From the NCBI GenBank assembly GCA_005882955.1, contig VBBB01000147.1:9832-19982 (forward strand): DNA of 10,151 bases, read 5' to 3'. The stretch comes from Candidatus Bathyarchaeota archaeon (GTDB taxonomy: Archaea; Thermoproteota; Bathyarchaeia; 40CM-2-53-6). Shown one piece after another: positions 1-6,184 of the stretch. The position numbers and the translations under genes were made by a program. Under the pieces are notes generated by a model. The model was not told the origin of the DNA, did not search any database, and saw only the letters and a list, made by a program, of their open reading frames with translations. Within the stretch, counting starts at the first letter, position 1. Every line of letters begins with the position of its first letter.

Positions 1-411
1 AAGACTCCGATAGACAGATTTGCCGAGCTCACGAAGGCCATGCCGATTGTTGGCCGATTCATGCCCGGCCTCATATCGAATCCCTTACAGCCAAAACACG
101 CTGAACCACAGGTGGTGCTGGTAACTGATCCGAGGGCGGATTGGCAAGCCATCAAGGAGGCAACGGCTGTCGGGATTCCCGTCATCGCTCTCTGCGACAC
201 GGACAACGTATTCTCGGGAGTTGACCTAGTTATTCCGGTAAACAATAAGGGACGAAGAGCACTGGCGGTGGTTTACTGGTTGCTAGCCCGCCAAATTCTT
301 AGGGAGAGAGGAGAAATTCCACAGGATGGGACTATCCCGTTGACGATAGACGATTTCGAGACGAAGCTCGCCGCCATGCCTCTGGGACGAGCTTCGGGTG
401 GCGAGGCGTGA
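1..411 (+). CDS. rpsB: 30S ribosomal protein uS2 (C-terminal part)
   Basis: Component of the small ribosomal subunit. The frame is open from base 1, so the start lies before the window and only about the last 136 residues are present. Visible uS2 hallmarks are the GRFMPG motif followed by a short NP-containing turn, then the block VVLVTDPRADWQAIKEA with the following GIPVIALCDTDN strand, which is the classic end of the uS2 core fold. The tail after IPLTIDDFE is short, as in archaeal proteins. The TGA stop overlaps the GTG start of the next gene (GTGA), so the two are probably translationally coupled in one transcript. The uS2-MEMO-mevalonate kinase order is a recurrent archaeal arrangement. 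Confidence 0.96.
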   Translation, partial: KTPIDRFAELTKAMPIVGRFMPGLISNPLQPKHAEPQVVLVTDPRADWQAIKEATAVGIPVIALCDTDNVFSGVDLVIPVNNKGRRALAVVYWLLARQILRERGEIPQDGTIPLTIDDFETKLAAMPLGRASGGEA

Positions 412-1256
412 AAAGGCGCCTTCCAGCTCAAGCAGGAACTTTCTACCCAGATACTGAAGGAGCCTTAAGAACCCAGATCCAACAGTCGTTCCTCCATCCT
501 TTAGGACCAAGAGCCATACCGACGATTCCTGGAATACGAAACCAGAACCTTCTCGGATTGATCGTTCCACATGCTGGCTACACTTACTCTGGACCCGTCG
601 CAGCTCACAGCTACTTCCGTCTCGCCCAATCAGGAATCGTTGAGTCCGTAATCATTCTCGGACCTAACCACACGGGACTTGGAAGTGGGGTCTCGACAAT
701 GATTGAGGGTGAATGGAGCACCCCTCTAGGAGATGTGCCCGTTGACACAGATCTCGCGCGTGAAATCGTCGATAGCTCCGATCTCGTGGATGTCGAGGAC
801 GAAGCTCACAGAAACGAACACTCTATCGAGGTCCAGCTGCCATTCTTACAATTCATCTATCCGAGACGATTCAAGTTTGTCCCGATCTGTATGATGCTGC
901 AAGATCTGAAGACCAGCATCGAGGTCGGCGAAGCCATAGCAAAAGTGGTAAAGAAACATCGAGCAGCCGTGCTGGCGTCCTCCGACTGGACGCATTACGA
1001 ACCACAAGAAGAGGCGAAATCCAAGGATAAACGAGCGATCGAAGCAGCATTACAAATGGACGAGAAAAAATTTCAAGAGACAATCGAAGAACGCTCGGTC
1101 TCGGCTTGCGGATATGGTCCAGTAACGGCGATGATTCATGCGGCAAAGCTCCAAGGAGCGAGAAGTGGAAATCTGCTTTCCTATCAGACTAGTGGAGACA
1201 TCACCGGATACAAAAGCGCAGTCGTAGGCTACGCCGCGGCTTCATTTGAGAAGTGA
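408..1256 (+). CDS. MEMO1 family protein
   Basis: 282-residue, full-length member of the MEMO family, relatives of the human MEMO1 protein and structurally akin to non-haem iron dioxygenases. The molecular role in archaea is not established. Sequence signs: an N-terminal AGTFYP motif, PHAGYTYSG with H55, GPNHTG with H88, and SACGYGP with C234; these His, His and Cys positions match the putative metal site of human MEMO1 (Cu/Fe binding has been reported there). Further conserved pocket residues are the NEHSIEVQLPFL block (H138) and SSDWTHY (D193, H196). The GTG start at 408 overlaps the rpsB stop, and an N-terminus beginning with MKRR just before the family motif fits. Upstream GGGTGG at 396-401 may serve as a weak ribosome site. 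It sits between rpsB and mevalonate kinase, a position seen in many archaea that suggests, without proving, a link to isoprenoid or redox metabolism. Confidence 0.93.
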   Translation: MKRRLPAQAGTFYPDTEGALRTQIQQSFLHPLGPRAIPTIPGIRNQNLLGLIVPHAGYTYSGPVAAHSYFRLAQSGIVESVIILGPNHTGLGSGVSTMIEGEWSTPLGDVPVDTDLAREIVDSSDLVDVEDEAHRNEHSIEVQLPFLQFIYPRRFKFVPICMMLQDLKTSIEVGEAIAKVVKKHRAAVLASSDWTHYEPQEEAKSKDKRAIEAALQMDEKKFQETIEERSVSACGYGPVTAMIHAAKLQGARSGNLLSYQTSGDITGYKSAVVGYAAASFEK

Positions 1257-2241
1257 AGAGTCCTCGCGGTCGACCAGCGATCTTTCGCCCGCAACTGCGC
1301 GAGCTCCAGGAAAGGTAATCCTAGCGGGAGAACACTTCGTAGTCCTAGGCGCGCCTGCCGTGGCCATGGCCATCGACCTATACTCTCAGGTCCAAGTGAT
1401 ACCGAAGAACGGTTCCGGCGTAAGCATTACGGCGGACATTCCACTTCGATTTCTGGCTGGGAAATCAGGAAACCCATTAGTCCCTCATCCCGGAGAACTC
1501 TTACGCCCTCTTCAGTTGAAACGTGTAGTGAACATTGATCACGGGCTTTGGGTAAATGTAGAGTGTGAGATTCCTGTTGCCGCGGGTCTGGGCTCGTCAG
1601 CATCCACAACGGTAGCGATCATTTCGGCTATCGCTAGATCTAAGGGAATCGAACTGAGCAAGAAGAAAATCTTCGAACTCGCGTTTGTCCCTGAGAACTT
1701 CCTCCACGGAAAGCCCTCCGGAGTCGATCAGGCAACCTGTATCTATGGAAGCATGATACAATTTAGCCGGCCCTCAAATGTGAAGACTATTCGGCCCAAG
1801 AAGGACCCCGTGCTCCTCGTCTGTGACACCGGTATCCACCACACGACCAGAACCCTCGTCGGAGGCGTCGTGCAGAAATCCAAAAGGGAGAAGAAAGATT
1901 TCCAAAACTACCTAGCAAAGGTTCGAGAGATTTCCGGTAGAGTTGCAAAATCGTTGAGGGAAGGCGACGACGAGGAACTAGGCATACTCATGAATCAGAA
2001 TCATGAACTGCTCCGAAAGATCGGGGTCTCACATCCAAAACTCGACCACCTCGTTGAAGTAGCAAGACGAGCGGGTGCGTTGGGAGCAAAACTTACCGGG
2101 GCCGGTGGAGGAGGCTGCGTGGTTGTCCTTAACCCGAGCAGGATTGTCCGAGATAGGGTCGCTCGCGTTCTTAGAAGAGAGGGCGGGACGCCGTACAAGA
2201 TTTCAATGGACACTAGTGGAGTAGAATCACGGCCAGCCTAG
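1246..2241 (+). CDS. mvk: Mevalonate kinase (GHMP kinase family)
   Basis: Phosphorylates mevalonate to 5-phosphomevalonate with ATP, an early committed step of archaeal isoprenoid synthesis in the cytoplasm. All three GHMP motifs are visible: motif 1 APGKVILAGEHFVV (about residues 20-33), motif 2 PVAAGLGSSAST (110-121, the phosphate-binding loop) and motif 3 KLTGAGGGGC (282-291). HGKPSGVDQATC (154-165) carries the likely catalytic Asp161. The gene overlaps the end of the MEMO gene by 11 bases and starts with TTG at 1246; the next in-frame ATG lies inside motif 1, so TTG is the only reasonable start seen, although no clear ribosome site precedes it and coupling to the MEMO gene is likely. The first 16 residues are Ser-rich and not part of the core. 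HMG-CoA reductase and IDI lie downstream. GHMP relatives such as homoserine kinase are less likely given the context. Confidence 0.94.
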   Translation: MRSEESSRSTSDLSPATARAPGKVILAGEHFVVLGAPAVAMAIDLYSQVQVIPKNGSGVSITADIPLRFLAGKSGNPLVPHPGELLRPLQLKRVVNIDHGLWVNVECEIPVAAGLGSSASTTVAIISAIARSKGIELSKKKIFELAFVPENFLHGKPSGVDQATCIYGSMIQFSRPSNVKTIRPKKDPVLLVCDTGIHHTTRTLVGGVVQKSKREKKDFQNYLAKVREISGRVAKSLREGDDEELGILMNQNHELLRKIGVSHPKLDHLVEVARRAGALGAKLTGAGGGGCVVVLNPSRIVRDRVARVLRREGGTPYKISMDTSGVESRPA

Positions 2242-2325
2242 GCGTAGATTGTCGGAAGGATACGATAGAAGATCGAGAGCTCAGTCTCATGTCAAGCTAA
2301 TAGATGCCCAACCATAGAGAGCGTC

Positions 2326-2854
2326 TTGGAAAAACACTTGGAATTACTTTATCATGTGGCAAAGGACGATTCTGTTCTTGGATCGATAGAAAGATCAAAG
2401 GCTCATCTAGACCAAATTCTTCACCGGTCTGGAATGATATTCTTGGTCCGCTTCGATGGTAAGATACTTCTTCAACGTCGTAGTCCCAGTAATGCGACTT
2501 TTCCCCGGCTGCTGGGATTCGTCCAGCTCTTTCCATGTTACGTTCGGAGAGTCCTACGAAGAGGCAGCAAGAGGTGAACTCAAAGAAGAGACGGGAGTCT
2601 CAGCAGCACTCACGTATCTTGGAAAGTTCATGTACCATGTCCCACCGGAGAACGAGATCGTAACTGTATTCTCATGCAGAAGTGATGACGCTATCAGAAT
2701 TGATCCTGCAGAATCGTCTGAAGCATCATTCCATACAAGAGACGATGTTAACGCAATAGCTGCATCTCAAACGGCGGCGCCCTGGCTTACAAAGGGATGT
2801 AAGTTACTAGTGGACCCAACTATTTCCAGAGCAAACAAGACGACCGATCACTAA
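2326..2854 (+). CDS. IDI-like Nudix protein, interrupted by a frameshift
   Basis: Read as two frames joined at the TTTTCCCC run (2499-2506): the first frame covers 2326 to about 2505, the second continues to the TAA at 2852-2854. Removing one base there gives a continuous product of 175 residues, the same length as the IDI encoded next. The joined protein has YHVAKDDSVLGSIERSKAH, then H33, the strand ILLQRRS, FPGCWDSSSSFHV, the Nudix-like helix GESYEEAARGELKEETG (74-90), PENEIVTVF, and PWL near residue 153. It thus lines up along its whole length with type 1 IDI. His70, Glu108, Glu110 and Trp153 match IDI metal or pocket residues, but the catalytic Cys is Ser68, so isomerase activity is unlikely; a Nudix diphosphohydrolase role is an inference. 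The Arg of the canonical Nudix REL is Gly83. The start (TTG 2326) is uncertain. It is either a decaying gene or an intact gene with a one-base consensus error. Confidence 0.72.
2503..2507 (+). other. Frameshift point in the IDI-like Nudix gene
   Basis: The bases here read as ACT TTT CCC CGG in the upstream frame and as TTC CCC GGC TGC TGG in the downstream frame. Upstream of the run only the first frame gives Nudix/IDI-like protein; downstream only the second does. One C fewer in the CCCC run would give T-F-P-G-C-W, which matches the FPG-x-W motif common in IDI proteins, so an extra C (or T) is the simplest explanation. Confidence 0.75.
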
Positions 2855-2874
2855 TTCTTGATAGTAAAGAAAGG

Positions 2875-2880
2875 TTTTAT
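2875..2880 (+). promoter_or_regulatory. Putative TATA box of idi
   Basis: TTTTAT preceded by an A/G-rich stretch (AAAGAAAGG) that could act as the TFB recognition element. Its centre is about 27 bases before the ATG at 2905, the distance expected between an archaeal TATA box and the transcription start. The idi mRNA may therefore be leaderless with its own promoter. This agrees with the lack of a ribosome-binding site at usable spacing. Pattern only, not tested. Confidence 0.5.
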
Positions 2881-2904
2881 GGTCTCAGAAAAATGAGTTG
2901 AGGC

Positions 2905-3432
2905 ATGTCCGAGATCGTTGTCCTCGTAGACGAGAAAGATCATCCAATTGGCTACGAGGAGAAGATGAAGGCTCATTCCGACGGAGGAAAGCTACACCGA
3001 GCGTTTTCTATCTTCATTTACAATTCCAGGAATCAAATGTTGCTGCAACTTAGGTCAAATGCAAAACACCATTTTCAAAGTCTTTGGAGCAATGGGTGTT
3101 GCAGCCACCCGTTGAAAGGTGAGGAGCTAGAGAAAGCAGCCCATAGAAAACTCAAGCAGGAGTTTGGATTTGATACAGAACTGAAGGAGGTCTTCAGCTT
3201 CCTCTACAAGGCAAAGGACCCGAAGAGCGGGCTAACAGAACACGAATTCGATCACGTATTCATCGGAGAGTACAACGGTGTTCCAAAGCCAAATCCTGAG
3301 GAAATTGACGATTGGAAGTGGGTCACTCCGAGTGAACTCAGGAATGATCTCGCTCAGAATCCTGACCATTATACTCCTTGGCTGAAGCCAGCATTCGAGG
3401 GTCTGGTCCAGCGAAACAGGATCAAGCTATAA
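2905..3432 (+). CDS. idi: Isopentenyl-diphosphate delta-isomerase, type 1
   Basis: Converts IPP to DMAPP, providing the starter unit for prenyl chains; cytoplasmic, metal-dependent, Nudix fold. The 175-residue protein contains every key position of the E. coli enzyme at nearly the same numbering: metal ligands His24, His31 and His68, catalytic Cys66 in NGCCSHP, Glu112 and Glu114 in TEHEFDHVF, and a pocket Trp at HYTPWLKP (Trp159). The degenerate Nudix helix is at 73-89 (ELEKAAHRKLKQEFGF). Start ATG 2905, with MSEIVVLVDEKDHPIG matching the usual N-terminus. It is preceded by a 50-base gap with a TATA-like box. Many archaea use the unrelated flavin-dependent type 2 enzyme (Fni) instead; here type 1 lies in the mevalonate cluster. 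The preceding gene is a paralogue lacking the active-site Cys. Confidence 0.95.
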   Translation: MSEIVVLVDEKDHPIGYEEKMKAHSDGGKLHRAFSIFIYNSRNQMLLQLRSNAKHHFQSLWSNGCCSHPLKGEELEKAAHRKLKQEFGFDTELKEVFSFLYKAKDPKSGLTEHEFDHVFIGEYNGVPKPNPEEIDDWKWVTPSELRNDLAQNPDHYTPWLKPAFEGLVQRNRIKL

Positions 3433-3473
3433 CCACAAAAGCTCGCTCATAATTGTTCCGACGATCTGATTCC

Positions 3474-3479
3474 AGGAGA
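3474..3479 (+). promoter_or_regulatory. Ribosome-binding site of HMG-CoA reductase
   Basis: AGGAGA lies 8 bases before the TTG at 3488. It decides the choice of this non-ATG start, since there is no ATG or GTG upstream at a fitting distance in this frame. Confidence 0.6.
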
Positions 3480-3487
3480 CTGCAAGG

Positions 3488-4798
3488 TTGGAAGTGAAGA
3501 GTGTGGAGAGAGGATCCAACATTGGATCATTTTACAAACTGTCGACCGAAGAGAGACTACGTATCGTCCAAGAATTCTCCGGACTCTCCGACGAAGAAGT
3601 TCAGACGCTGAAGACTGGCGCTCTGCCCGGTCCCTCGGCACAGAGAATGATCGAAAACGTCGTTGGAGTTCTACCAATACCCTTGGGGATCGCCGTGAAC
3701 TTCCTTGTCAACGACAAGGACTACCTCATACCAATGGCCATCGAGGATCACGCCGCCAAGATGGCAAGGGCCAAGGGCGGTTTCAGGACTAGCAGCACCG
3801 AGCCGATTATGATCGGACAAGTACAGCTCGTCAAGTGCCCATCACCGAGAGATGCGGAGAATGCAATTCTCTCCTCCAAGCAGGAGATCCTGAACAAGGC
3901 GAACCAGCAGGACCCAACACTTGTCTCTAAGGGCGGGGGCGCGAAGGATTTGCGTGTCAGAATACTGCCTAGCCTGACTGGCACAATGGTGATTTCTGAG
4001 TTACTCGTAGATTGTCGAGATGCTATGGGAGCTAATGTCGTCAACACAATGGCAGAAGCAATAGCTCCCATCTTGGAGAAGCTGTCTGGAGGAAGTGCAA
4101 ATCTTAGAATCATATCCAATCTAGCAGATAAGCGAATCGCGAGAGCCACGGCGCACTTTTCGAAAGATGATCTAGGGGGAGGGGAAGTTGTGGACCGAAT
4201 CGTGCAAGCGTATGCTTTTGCGGCGGCGGATCCGTACAGGTGCGCTACTCACAACAAGGGAGTGATGAATGGGGTCACAGCGTTCTGCCTCGCAACGGGA
4301 AATGATACTCGGGCTATAGAGGCGGGTGCACATGCTTACGCAGCGCGGACGGGGCATTATTCGCCTTTGACACGTTGGAGTAAGGATGAGAATGGTGACC
4401 TTGAAGGATTCATCGAGATACCCGCCGCGGTCGGGATAGTAGGAGGAATAACATCCGTACATCCAGCAGCAAGGATCAGCCTAAAGATTCTACGAGTTAA
4501 GACTGCAAAGGAACTGGGGGAGGTTATGGCGGCGGTCGGCCTAGCGCAAAACCTAGCCGCGCTTAGGGCTTTGGCCGCAGAGGGAATCCAGAGAGGTCAC
4601 ATGTCTCTACATGCAAGAAACATTGCGGCCATGGCTGGAGCTGAAGGAGACATGATCGACACCGTTGCGTTGGCAATGGTGAACGAGAAGAAAGTGAGAT
4701 TGGACCGAGCCAAAGAGCTGCTTACAGAACTGGTGTCCTCAAAGAGCAGGAATGCCTCCCACAAAGAACCCCGCCAGGCCAAGAAGCATCCAAACTAA
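3488..4798 (+). CDS. mvaA: Hydroxymethylglutaryl-CoA reductase, class II, with a gap at the catalytic Glu
   Basis: Reduces HMG-CoA to mevalonate, the entry step of the pathway. 436 residues. It resembles class II (Pseudomonas mevalonii-type) rather than class I enzymes: IENVVG (56-60), DCRDAMGANVVNTMAEA (175-191), SNLADKRIARA, ATHNKGVMNG with catalytic Lys257, GND with Asp273, and EGIQRGHMSLHARN with His371; these match Lys267, Asp283 and His381 at a constant offset of ten. Asp142 lines up with the Asp linked to NADH preference in the Pseudomonas enzyme. Oddity: where the family has EEPS followed by VVAAAS and then a lysine helix, this protein reads IPMAIEDHAAKMARAKGG; about eight residues are missing and the catalytic Glu position is Asp87. 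If real, activity is doubtful. The last 19 codons overlap ubiA on the other strand and give a basic tail beyond the family's usual end. TTG start with a good ribosome site. Confidence 0.93.
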   Translation: MEVKSVERGSNIGSFYKLSTEERLRIVQEFSGLSDEEVQTLKTGALPGPSAQRMIENVVGVLPIPLGIAVNFLVNDKDYLIPMAIEDHAAKMARAKGGFRTSSTEPIMIGQVQLVKCPSPRDAENAILSSKQEILNKANQQDPTLVSKGGGAKDLRVRILPSLTGTMVISELLVDCRDAMGANVVNTMAEAIAPILEKLSGGSANLRIISNLADKRIARATAHFSKDDLGGGEVVDRIVQAYAFAAADPYRCATHNKGVMNGVTAFCLATGNDTRAIEAGAHAYAARTGHYSPLTRWSKDENGDLEGFIEIPAAVGIVGGITSVHPAARISLKILRVKTAKELGEVMAAVGLAQNLAALRALAAEGIQRGHMSLHARNIAAMAGAEGDMIDTVALAMVNEKKVRLDRAKELLTELVSSKSRNASHKEPRQAKKHPN

Positions 4799-5647
4799 TA
4801 CCTGACTCTTCACCTTACGAACGGTTGTGGCTGTCGGGTCGCGGATAAGCCAGTAGGATGAGTACAAGAAACCAAGATCCGCAACGACGACCATAGGGTA
4901 GTATAGCATTGAGACTCTCTGATCGAAAACAGGAACTAAGAAGCTTAGGAGGACTGCTACAAAGAAGAATGCTGCTGCAAGTTCCGCGGCTCGCTTCGGT
5001 CCTTGCGTAACCGCGATAGTCATGATTCCTTTTGAACTATCCCCCGCAACATCTGCAATCCCCTTCGCCACTTCACGAGCTGTGTTAGCCAAGAAGGCGA
5101 GGAGAAAGAAGATGAAGAGCAATGGGCGCAAGCTATTGACTGCCAAGCCCCCAAAGAAGAAAGGCAGGGCGACGTTGAAGCTTACCACGACATTTCCTAA
5201 CAGACCAGTCTTCTTTCCATGTGTGTTATAGTAAGCCATCAGGGCTAAGGCAACCAGTGCAGTCAGAAATGTGAGAAGCACCAGTGAGGATAACAGCGCG
5301 AAAGCAGAGAAAACCACCGACAATCCGTAGGCCTGTCGGACAGTCACCTTACCTGAAGGGATTGGCCGGTTAGGGCTGTTGACCCTGTCCACTTGAACAT
5401 CCTGAATGTCGTTAAACACCATCGTCCCAGCTAGAAGCAGAAACGCTGTGAGGAAGCCAAAGACTGCTTGTCCCAGATTAGGCAGCGTACCTAGCCCTAT
5501 TGTCTCTGCCACTAGAACGGCCAACCCGATCATGAGACAATTGGGAATCCTGATCAACGTGAGGAACGGCCCCAGTCGAGAGGAAGATGTGGGGCTTGGG
5601 ATACTCAGTCGCCTCTCGTCAGAAGAATCTGTGGTTTCCACAATCAC
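4739..5647 (-). CDS. UbiA-family prenyltransferase, probably digeranylgeranylglyceryl phosphate synthase
   Basis: Membrane enzyme that probably transfers a geranylgeranyl group to geranylgeranylglyceryl phosphate, forming the second ether bond of archaeal lipids. 302 residues. The first Asp-rich motif is FNDIQDVQVDRVNSPNRPIPSG (N79, D80, D83, D87); the second is IADVAGDSSKGIMT (D199, D203), both hallmarks of UbiA prenyltransferases. Hydrophobic stretches at about 37-54, 60-78, 108-138, 154-188, 223-240, 247-267 and 282-300 fit the expected seven to nine helices. A Ser-rich stretch of about 25 residues precedes the first helix. The frame opens at a GTG (5645-5647), with a second GTG two codons on (5639-5641), so the exact start is uncertain. 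Substrate choice is inferred from archaeal context and neighbouring mevalonate genes; related enzymes make quinones, haem O or chlorophyll side chains. Its last 60 bases overlap the HMG-CoA reductase gene tail to tail. Confidence 0.88.
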   Translation of the reverse strand: MIVETTDSSDERRLSIPSPTSSSRLGPFLTLIRIPNCLMIGLAVLVAETIGLGTLPNLGQAVFGFLTAFLLLAGTMVFNDIQDVQVDRVNSPNRPIPSGKVTVRQAYGLSVVFSAFALLSSLVLLTFLTALVALALMAYYNTHGKKTGLLGNVVVSFNVALPFFFGGLAVNSLRPLLFIFFLLAFLANTAREVAKGIADVAGDSSKGIMTIAVTQGPKRAAELAAAFFFVAVLLSFLVPVFDQRVSMLYYPMVVVADLGFLYSSYWLIRDPTATTVRKVKSQVLVWMLLGLAGFFVGGIPAL

Positions 5648-5701
5648 ACCGTTTCAGAATAAGCCTAAATAAACTGACGAGGCATATGGAGAAATCGACA
5701 T
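5648..5701. promoter_or_regulatory. Divergent promoter region of ubiA and the ferritin-like gene
   Basis: A 54-base gap between two divergent genes holds a single A/T-rich block, TAAATAAA at 5666-5673 (TTTATTTA on the minus strand). Its centre lies about 28 bases before the second GTG of ubiA on the minus strand, suggesting a leaderless transcript, and about 32 bases before the ATG at 5702 on the plus strand. GGAGA at 5688-5692, nine bases before that ATG, is a plausible ribosome site for the ferritin-like gene. Whether one box serves both directions is an inference. Confidence 0.4.
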
Positions 5702-6157
5702 ATGTCCGTCAAGAAAGAATCCACCTTACTGGAAGACCTAAACCAGGCCCTGGCGGGGGAAACCCTGGCAGCCTTCCGGTACCTTTACCTAAGCAGGATC
5801 GCTAACGGTATCAACTCTGCCCATCTCTCGTCAATCTTCCAGGAGATCGCGAAAGAAGAGTGGGCTCATGCATCGACCTTGATGGGAAGAATTATTCAGC
5901 TGGGGGGCGTTCCAGTTGCAAGGCCAGCCGAGTGGGAGAAGCGAAGTTTTCTTCCGTATTATGAGCCTCCTAGGAGAGGAAACGATTTGAAAGCTCTAAT
6001 CAAGGATAGTCTGAAGCTGGAGAGGGCTTCCATTGACTTCTTCCAGAAGCTAGCGTTGAAAACCAGAGACAGCGACCTGATAACCTACAGAATGGCCATG
6101 GATGTCATGGCTGAAGAGGCCCGGGACGAACAGAGAATCTCTGCCCTAGTAGAATAA
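5702..6157 (+). CDS. Ferritin-like di-iron protein (bacterioferritin/Dps-like group)
   Basis: 151-residue all-helical protein of the ferritin-like superfamily, likely binding two iron ions in a four-helix bundle and acting in iron handling or peroxide removal; the precise reaction cannot be told. Candidate ligands are Glu20 (ALAGETLAAFRY, helix A), Glu53 and His56 (KEEWAHAS, helix B, the EexxH motif), Glu107 (KLERASIDFF, helix C) and Glu138/Glu139 with Asp142 (MAEEARDEQR, helix D). The helix D site thus has Asp where many relatives have His. The loop QLGGVPVARPAEW after helix B is typical of archaeal Dps-like and bacterioferritin relatives. There is no Cys, so it lacks the rubredoxin domain of rubrerythrin and the Cys pair of the archaeal thioferritins. 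ATG start with GGAGA nine bases upstream. It converges with glutamate dehydrogenase across a 16-base gap. Confidence 0.85.
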   Translation: MSVKKESTLLEDLNQALAGETLAAFRYLYLSRIANGINSAHLSSIFQEIAKEEWAHASTLMGRIIQLGGVPVARPAEWEKRSFLPYYEPPRRGNDLKALIKDSLKLERASIDFFQKLALKTRDSDLITYRMAMDVMAEEARDEQRISALVE

Positions 6158-6165
6158 CCCCGTTA

Positions 6166-6184
6166 GATGGGTGTTAGACCCATC
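6166..6184. terminator. Putative bidirectional terminator hairpin
   Basis: A perfect 7-base-pair stem, GATGGGT with ACCCATC, around a GTTAG loop. It sits where the ferritin-like gene and glutamate dehydrogenase converge and includes the stop codon of the latter (TAA, complement of 6174-6176). On the plus strand it is followed by a GGATTTTC stretch. Archaeal termination relies mainly on T-runs, so the function is an inference from position and symmetry. Confidence 0.4.

Noticed and set aside
2456..2854. Independent small Nudix gene starting at 2456
   Set aside because: Its first 14 residues do not resemble any Nudix protein; similarity begins only at the CCCC run, and the missing first strand is encoded in the other frame.
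3748..4149. Minus-strand open frame of 133 codons inside the HMG-CoA reductase gene
   Set aside because: It is a shadow of a well-recognised gene with no motif of its own.
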